DNA from: Dimargaris cristalligena
Taxonomy: Eukaryota; Kickxellomycota; Dimargaritomycetes; Dimargaritales; Dimargaritaceae
DNA length: 27,715 bases
Assembly: GCA_027576995.1 (NCBI GenBank)
Contig: JANBQC010000376.1
Location: forward strand, 1 to 27,715
Direction of reading: 5' to 3'
The translations under genes and the position numbers were made by a program. Position 1 is the stretch's first letter. The number at the start of each line of letters is the position of its first letter. Shown here in pieces: positions 9,994 through 21,537 of this stretch. A model generated the notes under the pieces. That model was given only the letters and a program-made list of their open reading frames with translations, was not told the origin of the DNA and searched no databases.

Positions 9994-10746
9994 AATGGGT
10001 GGGGTAGGTGGATGTAAGTATGAGATGTAGGCTATTACTCTTTAAGTTGAGGTTGAGGTCAGGGGCTAGTTAGAGTTATCCAGCACCGATGCACTATGTG
10101 ACTGTGTCTCTGCAGATGGCTCTCGATTAGTATTGGGTCAAAATGGGACTTACGCTGTGAAAATGGCGAGGGTGTGGAGTTCGGGATCTATTAAGTGAAA
10201 CAAATGAAGAGTGCACTAAGGGAAAATGGGTCTGGGCATGTACCGACACAGAGTAAAATTGGTGGACAGGGAAGGTAAATTGACACATCACAGGTGCACT
10301 AGTTGGGACGTGACCGACCTTATATACAGATAATAGTTCTGGGAGTCACCAATTTCCCCCGAAAAAAAATGGGAGACGGGGGAGGGGGAGAGGCATGGGG
10401 TTTGCGAATAGGGGCGAGTGAAATATAGCTGGAGGTGCACAGTTAACCTCCATCCCCCAGTTCACCTCTCATCTCCTACATTCTCCCTTTCGATGTTCCG
10501 TTCTTTATCTCGCCATTTCTTTATTGTGCGAACCATGGCAGCGAACAGGAAACCAATCACCCCTCGCCAGATTCACTTGATCCGCCCTTTGAAATGCAAT
10601 ATCTGGTCCCTATTACAATGAACACCCAGATCGGGCCCCTGGAGGCTCGCCCGCCCAACGAGCGAGGAGCGAAGCCTACATGGAGCCCCCCACCTCCAAT
10701 GTCGAGAATTCGCCATGGCATCTGCCTGTAATTACATATATATATT

Positions 10747-10780
10747 TTATTATTACTATTATTATTATTATTCTTCTTAT
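10747..10780. repeat. TTA/ATT microsatellite
   Basis: An imperfect trinucleotide run of TTA units with single-base interruptions, preceded by a short TA run. It is intergenic. Confidence 0.8.
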
Positions 10781-11862
10781 TTGGGGGGGGTCCATAGGAA
10801 ATGGCACTATATGATCGAAAAATATGTATCTGAATAGGAGATGGTGGCTATGGTGACGGTAAAGCGGGTGGGTTGAAAAATATATATAAAATGGACAGTG
10901 AGTTTAAGGGTCGCCGATATACGTCACCCAAAAGAAGAGACGGAAGAATAACGGGCGCAACGGGGAGGAGCCGGAATATAGTTGGGATTATTCGAAAATA
11001 CCTTTCCTTACGAAAGGCCTGCTCTGTGCGGGTCGGGGGCACTTGGGATGCTCCCTTCCTCCATCACCCTCTTTTTCCGATTGGTGCAAAGGCAATATTA
11101 GCCCTTCTATTGGAGGTATTTGTCCTTGGTGGTACTCCCCTACCTTGGTCTTTGGTCATTTGCCCCTATTCTACTCGCCTAATACTGCCTAGGTCAAGCT
11201 GGACAAAAATCTTTAATGCCCAACGTTGGCGGAATGTGCATGTCACTGCTAAAAAGCGGCGAGAAAGCCTAGCCCTTTCCAAGAAGTGAAGGGGGTCTTG
11301 CCCATTTAATGATGGCAAGTCGCTAGGCGGAAACCAAAGCAATTCGCCCGGAATATACATCAGTTTACAGAGAAGATAAATACAGTAACGTCGGCGCAAA
11401 TGTCCCTCCTATCTTCTAGCTGGCAGCGACCCGCCCCTTGGAGTAGGCACTCGCTGGGTATAGCTTAGAATGCAGCCAAACTAATTAATTTTTCGCTAAA
11501 ATCAATTACTCGCACTATCTGTCTTTCTGAGATACCTCCTTGTTTCTTTAACTCAAATTGTATTTTTAGAAATGCCATACAATATACGCCATACTGTTTC
11601 ATAGAAACAGTGCCTTAAACTGGTGGGACTGGCACACACATATTATTTTTAGCCACTAACCCTAACACCCTAATACTTCTACTTGGAGTATACAGCTATA
11701 ATCCCAAGGAAGAGTTTACGAAATAAACGGTTCGCCGGGTTTCTAGTAGTAACTTAAAGTACCCAAACAGATTAGTCTTGCTTGGTATTTAGTAAGGATA
11801 CCGATAGCAACTCCATAACCCACGTTGTAGAAAATTGTAATGTATGTATCTCCTATGTTTAT

Positions 11863-11930
11863 GGGTGTCGTGTAGCTTACTGGTAGAAGATTTAGCTTAC
11901 CCATGAGGTTTCCGGGTCAAAACAACAACA
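11863..11930 (+). other. tRNA-like box A / box B segment (possible SINE or tRNA relic)
   Basis: TAGCTTACTGG (11873-11883) fits an RNA polymerase III box A. GGGTCAAAACA (11914-11924) is a degraded box B, 41 bp further on, close to tRNA spacing. An AACAACAACA stretch follows. No acceptor stem closes the structure and the T-arm does not pair, so it is not a functional tRNA. The TAGCTTAC motif recurs at 11893. It could be the head of a tRNA-derived SINE or a chance match. Confidence 0.25.
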
Positions 11931-14900
11931 TTCAAGGGGGAGTGCCACCATCAGAGGGAATCGGTCCCCCCGAACTAGAGTGGTCACCTGACTCCCTCAG
12001 TGAGAGCGCACCGCCAAGCGGAGAGCGAACAGTTACAAGACTTACCATCAATACTAATGTGCCCAGAGTATAAAATAGGGATTAGCTCGCTATAACGTGG
12101 GTTCTTTATGTTCTAATAAAATAACTATATATATCTTAAAAAACCCTACGCCCTACTCGGCTCCCCTAAATACTAGTCCACCACGACCAAACGTAACAGG
12201 AGTGCCCCATCTGGGGTAAAAATGGGCATTCTCTCAAATAACAGGCCCCTTTCGCCCAGGGAATCATGTTGAAGGATTTTCACGGAATTAGTGGCCAACA
12301 GGGGTGGTTGGGGTAGTTCTTTTATCCCTGACCTTTAGTCCTGCGTTGTCTCTAGACTTACCAAACTAACCCTATTATGGTAGGATATCCCCCCTTGTGT
12401 CATTGACATCGCCGTAGAGTGTAATCAACGTTGCCAGGGTGGTACTCGAGTTATTACGCATGTTTGGATAAATAATTACCCCTTGGTGAGGCTTCATATA
12501 TATTATATATAAAAAAACACCCCATACTAGCTAAATAACGTTGACTGTCCCTTTACCATCAACTGGGATTGAATGAACACAGTTCGCTCGGAAATTATCG
12601 TAGGGGCTCGTTGGCGCCCCAACCAACTTTATTGAGTGTATTGAATTTTCCGCGTGCCTCTTTTGTTCACCAGCCAACTGTTAGTAAGACTTGCTTCCAA
12701 CATAACTGATAATACTGACCTCCCTCCACTCCTCATGAGATTGAAAAAACAACTACTAGAGGCCAGGTGGGTGATAAAAAGGTCTCATGACCGAAATTAC
12801 AACTATTGCTTTTCCGGAAATCTGCTTCGTTTTGCCATTAGCTCTCTTATTTTTACCCTTGTCGACACGCTTGGGGGACCAAATCATCCGACCATTCCTG
12901 CTGTAATTTACAGCCACAGAAAAATTGCTTTTTATAAGTGAAGTAAAAGTATGTGGTTCCGAATAGGACTATCCCAGCCATTAGGCATTTGCAAGGTGAT
13001 GTGGGCTATTAACATCAGTGATAACGGAGAGCACACTGGCCATCATAGAATTAATATAGCCTAGGCCTCATATGGATGCAAACACCGCCCTCATTCACAC
13101 ATAGACATTTCAAATACAGGTTAGTTGCACCCACACATACACACTCTCTCTTTCTCGTTATTACGCATTATACATGATTACCACGGTGTTTCCCCACGAT
13201 CACAGTACCGTGGAGCCACGACTATGGGACGATTGAAGGCAACATCTCTTCACACCGGTCTACATCCTGCCACCTTGTCGGAATAAATTTCGACAGCGAA
13301 CCCATGATCGGATACGAGGAGGGAATAGAGCACTATATGGGCCTTATTCATAAATGATACATCGCCCTCTATCGTTCGATAATGGTGCACCTCAACTGGG
13401 TTAGGATAATGACGTTCAGACGAGGATTTCCTTAAGTTCGTGAATGGACTTCACGGTAGCTCAAGCACCAAAATCGGCATTAGCCTCCTAGGCCTGGATA
13501 ATCTTGTATTTTCATTTATTTTATTAAGCAAGAAAATTACCCATTTCCTTCACCAACATGAATCACCAAAATGGACACGACAGTAGATACTTTAGATTGC
13601 TGTTTGGCTATAAATGATCATCCAGCGGTAGCGGAACGCTGATGGGGGAGCGGTGATGAAGGTGACCCAAAAGCAAAGGGCATGAGTCATGGCGAAGGAA
13701 TTATATAAAAATATCGTGAATCGAAAAAGGGATTCCCTCGCAAACGAAAACTAGACCTGTTGGCTTTACTTCATATATTTATTGCTGTTGTTTTGAAGCA
13801 TGATAATCAGTTACCATGTTGGGCTTTGAGGAGCGGCATTCGAGAAACACAAATCCAAGATGATTTTCACTCATCCCAACCACAACTAATAAAGGTACCT
13901 GACATTCTAATATTCGGATAGCAAAGAAGATGATATAATTCGCTTGACTTGACTAAAGGGCAGAGTTTGCGACTATTGGCCTTATTTCTCGCCTTACCCG
14001 GTTTTTTTCCACATGGACTAAACCAGCCGCTAATAGTTTACACTCACTTTCATAAACTGGCGCTAACTCTCACCCAATGTAGCCCAGGTTAAACCGCGCG
14101 TTTATTTAAAACACTGCTGCTACCCATGGCATTGGATAAAAAAAACATTCTAGACAGCATCAATATACACGATATGTTATACTGGCATCCTGCTTGACAG
14201 GTTGGTCAAACAACTGAGCATACCATTGTTGAGTATCTCTGCGAAATAATAGAATACTGAGTGCCAAAATGCGTAGCAAGGGCCGGGAAGCATGTATCAT
14301 TTATCCGTTGCTAATTCATCATCCTGATAGCCGTAGCCCTCAGTGGTAGCCACCGATGAGTAGAAGCAATTGATTACTGACTCGTGATGATTTATCCGGT
14401 GGGTTTATATAAGGGGGTTTGTCGATGGACAGGTATGTGCGAAGGATCGTTTCTATTTAGTATAGTGGTTGACAGCGGCTATTGCGGTATGCTCCAGTTG
14501 ATACAACCAGCCTTTATTAATCATCGACCACCCCCTAAACAAACCCGAACTTTGACGCCCAGCGATGATGTAATTATTAAGGGTTAGCTGGCCAATTTCT
14601 TTATCCAGGCTGATAAAATCGACCAAGTAGGGTGAACATGGTGGATGATGTATCAAATGAGTATCATCACCTCATTGCCAACCCATTTCAAGAAAAATTG
14701 GTGTTCCTTCCAGTGAAGGGGAGGAGGGCTTTCAATCGGTCCAGGCACCACTCAAGTGGCACTGGTATTCAGCCATCTGGTGAGAATGAACAACAAGCCT
14801 GCGGTGGGATCGGCCGCTGTTTGGCCTTTCCCACTATCCATCCGTTACGGCGACGATCAGCGTGAATTATCCACAAAGAGGTATTGATTGGCTGCTTGTG

Positions 14901-16155
14901 TTGATGATTGTCTGGGAGATGGGACTCGGAGCCGCAAGGATATTGGCCATTGCTTTACCAGCAGATTACTAGGCCCAAACATGTCCGTAAGCGGCCACCA
15001 CCGGGTTAGTTGGTGCACACTGTTCATCCGCCGTGTTTGGACAACCTGGGGATTTTTTAATTGGGGGGAAGGAGGCTCGAACAGTGAGTAGTCTTTGGGT
15101 GTGTGGAAACTTGTGATTAGAATGAACTTTATGGCGGTGGGGGTGGTGGCCCTGAGCGGCAACCTCTATATGTGGCTAGTCTATTCTCACATACACTACT
15201 GCGATTTTAGTGTGATCATATTGGAGATACTGTTATGTTAGGGTTTATGCCTCGTATCGATTAGTTTATGTTTCGGGTTCCCAGGTCTCTCTCCTCACTA
15301 ACATCGGCGGTCTCTGCGATTGCTTCCACTCTTCCATGTTTCCCGCTTGAATCCCCGGTCGTTGCCCACCAACAGTCGTTGGTACCTTTTCCCACTCTCA
15401 CCATTTGGCAAATTATCAGTGGGGATCGCCCTTAAGAGTTCCTTTCTTATAAGCAGCGCCAATGAGCAGCACCCATAGTATGATATTCCCCCCATTCGAT
15501 CCGTTCAATCCATTATAGTTTTTTGAAGTATGTTGTTGGTCACAAGCCAGGTTGAGAGAGGCTAAGGTGGGCGATAGAGGAGGGGACGGGATGGAGGATC
15601 TCCCCCCCCCACGTTGGTCTTCCTTTTCATTCGTTAGCGTGATTATTGATGGTGAAGCTAAGTGTAGGAATAGGTCGGCGGTGATGAGGGGGGGTGGGTA
15701 GAATTTGAAAGATTGGACCTCCGCTAGGTATAAAGTTCAGCTGCTTCGCACATCCCTATCCCAGTTGTTGCTTAACTCTAATACTCCATTAATACATTAT
15801 ATTTTGGTTCGCTGTTGGTGCTTACCTTCTTTCACCCCCTATTTTTACCTAATTTTTCGCAGTATTCTTCTTGAGTACTATTGTGTCGGCCTGGTTTGCC
15901 ATACTTGTCTCAAATAGCTACTACGTTAATTAACGTTCTTCACCTCACTCAATTTTGCACCCATTTACCCTTAATTTGGCCCCACTAATATTATAACATT
16001 TAGTCACTTGGAGCTAGCTATTTTTGACTTCTGTTTCACCATTGTACTCCCGATTTTTATCGTACCAAACCTGATATTAGAGAACATCCCGACGCGAGTC
16101 GTACCATCTTAATTCATAACCCCCTTCCCCCACACACATACCCCCAACGTTCAAT

Positions 16156-16962
16156 ATGGTCCGTCTGTCTTTATTAGCACTGGTTGCTATTACTCTGACG
16201 AGTTCCACGGCCCTCGCCGCCCCCGCGGTTGACGGTAGCGCCGGCCGTCTTCGCCAGAAGTGCCGTCCCAAGCCCCAAACCACCACCACTCCCGTGTACC
16301 CCACCATTGAGTGGCCCCCGCTCCCAACCCCCACGAACATCTTCACCACCACCGATGTTCTTCCCACCATGACCCCGTCTGCTACTGAGTCCACCTCTGT
16401 GTCCAACACCGAAGTCGTCCCTACGACCACCCCTGCCCCCATCGAGACTTCGACCACCCCTGCCCCCATCGAGACTTCGACCACCCCTGCCCCCGTTGAG
16501 TCCTCGACCACCCCCGTGTCCAACACCGAGGTGATTCCCCCCTCCTCCACTACCCCGGTTCCCTCGGTAACCCCCACTTACGCGGTGGTCGCTCCCCCCG
16601 CCCCCGTGGTCACCCCGGCCACCACCGTCGCCGTGAACCCCCCCACTTCTACCCCGGTGGTGGGCGCCATGGCTGGTGATGCCACCTTCTACACCCCCAG
16701 CACCGGTTCCTGCGGTAACCAACTGCACACTTCCGTCTGCGCCCTGGCCGGTGCTTACATGAAGAACCCCGCTAACCCCAACCTGAACCCCCTGTGCGGT
16801 TCCAAGGTTCAGGTTACCGGCCCCAAGGGCTCCGTCATCTTGACCGTTGTGGACACTTGCCCCGAGTGCGCCGCCGGTGACGTCGACATGGACCCCGAGT
16901 CCTTCGCCCTGATTGCCGATCCCATTGATGGTCGCGTCAAGGTTACGTGGACCCCCCTTTAA
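16156..16962 (+). CDS. Secreted Ser/Thr/Pro-rich protein with RlpA-like double-psi beta-barrel
   Basis: A single-exon, 268-residue protein. A signal peptide occupies about 1-21 (hydrophobic LSLLALVAITL, then ALAAP). A Thr/Ser/Pro-rich linker (about 40-170) follows, a likely O-mannosylation zone, with 9-residue repeats of the form TTPAPIETS and a VSNTEV motif used twice 39 residues apart. The C-terminal domain (about 174-265) is an RlpA/barwin-like double-psi beta-barrel: GDATFYTPSTGSCG, an NPLCGSKVQV segment, VVDTCPECAAGDVDMDPESF and a terminal VKVTW. Cysteines 186, 195, 214, 235 and 238 are placed for disulfides. Fungal proteins of this family are secreted, and some act at the cell wall or in host interaction, but their activity is mostly unproven. 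The expansin C-terminal carbohydrate-binding module is absent. Heavy third-position C suggests strong expression, and a CT- and CA-rich leader precedes the ATG. Confidence 0.9.
   Translation: MVRLSLLALVAITLTSSTALAAPAVDGSAGRLRQKCRPKPQTTTTPVYPTIEWPPLPTPTNIFTTTDVLPTMTPSATESTSVSNTEVVPTTTPAPIETSTTPAPIETSTTPAPVESSTTPVSNTEVIPPSSTTPVPSVTPTYAVVAPPAPVVTPATTVAVNPPTSTPVVGAMAGDATFYTPSTGSCGNQLHTSVCALAGAYMKNPANPNLNPLCGSKVQVTGPKGSVILTVVDTCPECAAGDVDMDPESFALIADPIDGRVKVTWTPL
16424..16504 (+). repeat. 27-bp tandem repeat within the RlpA-like gene
   Basis: There are three 27-bp units (16424-16450, 16451-16477, 16478-16504). The first two are identical at the DNA level and the third has diverged. Each encodes nine residues of the Thr/Pro linker, so changes in copy number would keep the frame. 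Identical units including synonymous sites suggest a recent duplication. Confidence 0.9.
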
Positions 16963-18868
16963 ATCCGACTGCCTCCCCCTCCTCGTTTAATGCACACAGA
17001 TCCCTTTTCCATGGCCCACCCTTCCCTTTGCCCCTCACCCCCCGGGCTGGGTTGACGCCCTGTAATTATCTGCAAAGGAATTTATATGTTGTTCATTTTT
17101 AACTGTCAATTTTCCTTTTCATGATCAATTCGCAATTGTCCCTTATTTTGGATAATTCAATAAGTCCGTATTTTTTTCATTTTCTATTCATCGGCATTAT
17201 TCATCTGGTTCAAATCAGTTTTATGAGAGGTACCTTTGGTTCGGCCTTGGCTTTTAGAGTGGGACATTGTAGACTATTATTTTCGCTTGTTGCAAACCAT
17301 ACCACCCGTTAGCTGTTCATAATTGAATAGTCCGGTAATTTTGAGGCCCGGTGCCTAATGATTTGCCGAATCGGGATGCACTGTGGTTTTAGATGCTTCT
17401 GCGTCAGTATGCGTTGTGATACATTTGCTCCTGTCCCTTGTAAGTTCGGGGGTACACCAATATATAATACATAAAAATGATTTAAGCTATTAATTATCTC
17501 AGGCACTAATGGGTGTGTCCGATCAGGACCAGTGTATCCTATTGCGTCTGATAGTGCAGCTAGAAGAAATGTAAGGCGTGTCTTCAATCAAGGTTAAGGG
17601 CACGTGGGATATATAAAATCGATATTTATTAATGTATTAATTGCTCTGGGATCAATTTTTATGACGCAAAAATTGTTATGCAAAACGTTATTTTCGGCTA
17701 GGTGTGTCGAAGGCTAGGTATGGGACAACACACATAATATTCGATCAGTGCGATTGGAGTGTTCCCGAAAGAAAATAAAAAAACATATAGCTGCCATGCT
17801 GTGAATGACTCATTACGCTCGAAATCGGATTGGCGAAAGGTCTATAGACGTTAACAGAGAAAGAGAGCAGTGTTGCGACGAAGAAAAAAACAGTGTTGAT
17901 ATCTATTTCGAATACGACTGCCTTGGTAAAAATTATCGGGATATCATGTCAGTTAGTGGATATAACGCTACGTAATCGCCATGTTAGATTTGAGAGGCCA
18001 GTAACTCTCAAATACTGTTTGGTGTTGTCTCCCCACATCAAGGTGCCAGTACAAATCCCGCGGGACATTTCGGTAGTAACCCACTATGCATACTTTATAA
18101 TATTTTAGTCTTCACTTACCTCTTCATTAATATGTCCTACGGTCTAAAGCCCAATCCAGTCCGGACAAATTCCTTAAATCTAGATTCTAGTACACCATAC
18201 TTTAGCCGGGCCTTTATCTAATACCACGGCTAATTGCCCAAGAGGTTAACTACACCAGGGAAAGCAGGTTGGGTAGTTTCGGTACTTATGCTACAATGGG
18301 GGATCCCCTTAATTCGTATTGGCTGGCTAGGAGCCCTCTGCGATAGATTAATGAATAGATTAGTTGGGATCCTTTTGAACTACCAATACTCTTTGCACAC
18401 TGGAATACCGGGCGTCACGTGCCTACGGTTGACCATTGGGGTTTCCGGGGAGTGGCGGAGGTGGGGGGGATGGGATGGGATATTTTTCTATGGGAAAGCA
18501 GTCCCATCCACAGCTGGCTGTGGGGTGCGCGCTTATCTCTCCCGAGCTGTTTAGCACATGGGGGCAGTTGAATGTGAATAGATAAATTTTGTTGGGCGGT
18601 GGTTATAATAGGAAAGTGGCCATTAGAGTGACCATAGGCCTATTCCCAGCCTATTTCCCCTCCGCCTCTACCCAGCACCTCTGCTGCTTGCATAGACCGC
18701 ATGAGCCTTCTTTGTATGAAACCGCCCAACCTCAGACATAACAACCAGAATCAGCTTTCTTGAATCCGCAATACGTGCCCGACTTACTTTTGGATCTCAC
18801 TGCGTAATCTCTCCATTGCCGATCCTTTTATTTCGCGCGTCTGGTTCGTACCATATCTAACGTTCGTC
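16963..18868. other. Intergenic region between the RlpA-like gene and SDHA
   Basis: About 1.9 kb that contains the 3' flank of the upstream gene and the promoter side of SDHA. A GC-richer patch lies at about 18390-18550 (with GGCGGAGGTGGGGGG), but no frame there looks like a protein. No clear TATA box was seen just upstream of SDHA. Confidence 0.5.
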
Positions 18869-21537
18869 ATGCTGCGTCTCTTTTCCCAAACGAAGGCCAA
18901 CAAGGGCCTGTCCCGCTTTGCCAATGTGGTAAGTGTTGTACACCGCCAGAGGTGAACCTGCTCCATTGGGCCAGGTTGACCCCCCATGTGGATAAGCCGA
19001 TCCAGAGTCCTAGGCCGCATCGTTCATGGACAAATCCAGGCATTAACCCTCTACAATTCACTATGATGTATGCTTCTTTGTTAATTAGCGCCCGGCCACC
19101 CGTGCTTTCCACGCTAGCTCCAACCGTTCTCAGGTGATTGCTACCGACGCTTTGCGCGCCAAGCTCGCCGAAGTAAGGATTCCTCATACTTACACAGTCA
19201 TGTCATCCCTATATGTACATGTATCCGCATAAAGTGCCACTCGATATTTAGCGTAAATGGTCGACTACTTACAAGGAAACGGGGTTTCAACTATACACTA
19301 TATAACCTACTATATTATCTTCTAACTTTTGACCGTCTAATTATTATTTCGTTTATTTACACTGACTCAGGGCTCCATTGCCTCCAAGTACCCCGTCATT
19401 GACCATACCTACGATGCCATCGTAGTTGGTGCCGGTGGCGCTGGTCTCCGGGCTGCCTTTGGTCTTGCCGAAGCCGGTTTCAACACCGCTTGCATCTCCA
19501 AACTGTTCCCTACTCGGTCTCACACGGTTGCCGCTCAGGTAAGATAGTTGTTTTGAATCAGTGTTACCTAAAGGCTGTGGGTAACAGTTGGAACCATATT
19601 ATTGATTGTTCATTGAACAGCCTTATTCGAATGGTTAGACACCTCCTAATCCCGAGGCCAGTCCACTCGTAGGACTATACATTGATACTAACATCGACAT
19701 CTACGGAATTTGGGCTGAATTGGCAATCGTCTACAATCTAATAGGGTGGTGTCAATGCCGCGCTTGGTAACATGGGCAAGGACGACTGGAGGTGGCATAT
19801 GTATGACACGGTGAAGGGCAGCGATTGGCTAGGTAAGTCCCAAGTATATTTTTAGGTTGATTCACAGATATCCCCTATGGTAATGTCTTACCAGCACAAC
19901 ACCCTGTTTATCCCCCCATCCCTCATTAGTATACTCACCCTAAATATATTATTTAACTGTGCTGCTTGGCTTATTTGTATTGGTAAATAGGTGACCAGGA
20001 TGCTATTCACTACATGTGTCGGGAGGCTCCCAAGGCGGTCATTGAGCTAGAGCACTATGGCCTCCCCTTCTCCCGTACCGAAGAAGGCAAGATTTACCAG
20101 CGTGCTTTCGGTGGTCAGAGTCTGGAGTTTGGTAAAGGTGGCCAAGCCCACCGCTGCTGTGCGGCTGCTGACCGTACTGGCCATGCTATGTTGCACACGC
20201 TGTACGGCCAGTCCCTGCGTCACGACACCACCTATTTTATTGAGTACTTCGCCCTTGATTTGATCATGGAAGACGGCGAGTGCCGCGGTGTCATTGCCCT
20301 GAATATGGAGGACGGTACCCTCCACCGCTTCCTCTCCCACCGCACCGTGTTGGCCACGGGTGGCTACGGCCGTACCTACTTCTCCTGCACCAGCGCCCAC
20401 ACCTGTACCGGTGACGGTAACGCCATGGTGGCCCGTGCGGGTCTGCCCCTCCAGGATTTGGAATTTGTGCAGTTCCACCCGACCGGTATCTACGGTGCCG
20501 GCTGCCTGATTACCGAAGGTGCCCGTGGTGAGGGCGGTTACCTGCTCAACTCCAAGGGTGAGCGCTTCATGGAACGCTATGCTCCCACTGCCAAGGATCT
20601 GGCCTCCCGTGATGTCGTGTCCCGTAGTATGACCATTGAGATCCGCGAAGGCCGTGGTGTGGGTCCCGAGAAGGACCACATCTACCTTCAGCTGTCTCAC
20701 CTGCCCGCCGAGGTGCTCAAAGAACGTCTACCCGGTATTTCCGAAACTGCCGCTATTTTCGCCGGTGTCGACGTCACCAAGGAACCCATCCCCGTCCTCC
20801 CCACCGTGCACTACAATATGGGTGGTATCCCTACCCGTTACACCGGTGAGGTCCTGACCGTCAAGCCCGACGGCAGCGAAGCCATCGTGCCCGGCCTGTA
20901 CGCCGCCGGTGAGGCTGCTTCCGTATCCGTTCACGGTGCCAACCGCCTGGGGGCCAACTCACTGCTGGATATCGTGGTGTTTGGTCGTGCCTGCGCCCAC
21001 CACATCCAGGAGACTCTGCAGCCCGGCACCCCCCATAAGCCCCTGTCCCCCGAGGCCGGTATGGCCAGTATCGCCAACCTGGACAAACTGCGCAACGCCG
21101 ACGGCACCCGTACCACGGCCGAAATCCGCCTGGCCATGCAGAAGGTGATGCAGAACAACGCCGCGGTGTTCCGGACGCAGGAATCTTTGGAAGAGGGCGA
21201 ACAGAAGATTATGGAAGTGTGCAAGACCTTCGAGGACGTCAAGGTGACGGACCGCTCCATGATTTGGAACACCGACTTGGTGGAAACCCTGGAACTCCAG
21301 AACTTATTGACCAATGCCGCCCAGACCATGATTTCCGCCACGGCCCGTAAGGAAAGTCGCGGGGCCCACGCCCGTGAGGACTTTAAGGAGCGCGACGACA
21401 AGGAGTGGATGAAACATACCCTGTCCTGGCAAACGGAGGTCAGCGACGCCGTCAAACTGGGCTACCGCCCCGTGACCATGAAGACCCTCGATGAGAACGA
21501 GTGCAAGACGGTGCCGCCGTTCAAGCGTGTCTACTAA
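18869..21537 (+). CDS. SDH1: Succinate dehydrogenase flavoprotein subunit (complex II), mitochondrial
   Basis: Five exons, 18869-18928, 19134-19172, 19371-19538, 19745-19832 and 19991-21537, join in frame to 633 residues. All four introns (158-206 bp) have GTAAG-type donors and CAG/TAG acceptors. The split Gly119 rebuilds [13 protein letters not shown]. The protein (SDHA; Sdh1 in yeast) oxidises succinate to fumarate and passes electrons through FAD to the iron-sulfur subunit, feeding the citric acid cycle and the respiratory chain. Seen: a basic mitochondrial presequence (about 1-35), the dinucleotide motif GAGGAG (53-58), the covalent FAD site SHTVAAQGG with His84, [10 protein letters not shown] (His281), EGARGEGG (Arg297), [25 protein letters not shown], and the family C-terminus ending in a short aromatic tail. 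Length is normal. Identity is secure; the two short 5' exons (20 and 13 codons) are the least certain part. Confidence 0.95.

Larger units (their letters stand above)
9994..16155. other. Long gene-poor intergenic region (about 6.2 kb)
   Basis: No protein I recognise is encoded here on either strand. Several frames of 60-138 codons occur (the largest at 10873-11289, plus strand), but they lack family resemblance and the wobble-C bias of the true genes. Items listed separately are a GC-rich open stretch near 10.5-10.7 kb, a TTA microsatellite and a tRNA-like box pair near 11.9 kb. Other notes are an AT palindrome-like run at 12495-12515 and a short telomere-like CCCTAA cluster near 11655. The stretches at 12.6-12.9, 14.4-15.2 and 15.3-15.5 kb were read in both directions without a convincing exon. 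Confidence 0.5.

Noticed and set aside
10873..11289. Plus-strand frame of 138 codons
   Set aside because: No domain, no codon bias like the real genes, and no recognisable homology; kept out of the gene list.
11648..11675. Telomere-like CCCTAA cluster
   Set aside because: Only two to three imperfect units, too short to call an interstitial telomere.
16077..16728. Two long minus-strand frames (166 and 184 codons) opposite the RlpA-like gene, rich in Gly and Val
   Set aside because: They are antisense shadows of the Thr/Pro-rich repeats; the plus-strand signal peptide and barrel domain decide the strand.
20047..20700. Minus-strand frame of 217 codons opposite SDHA
   Set aside because: It is the antisense shadow of a strongly C-biased coding exon; its composition follows from the sense gene and it resembles no family.
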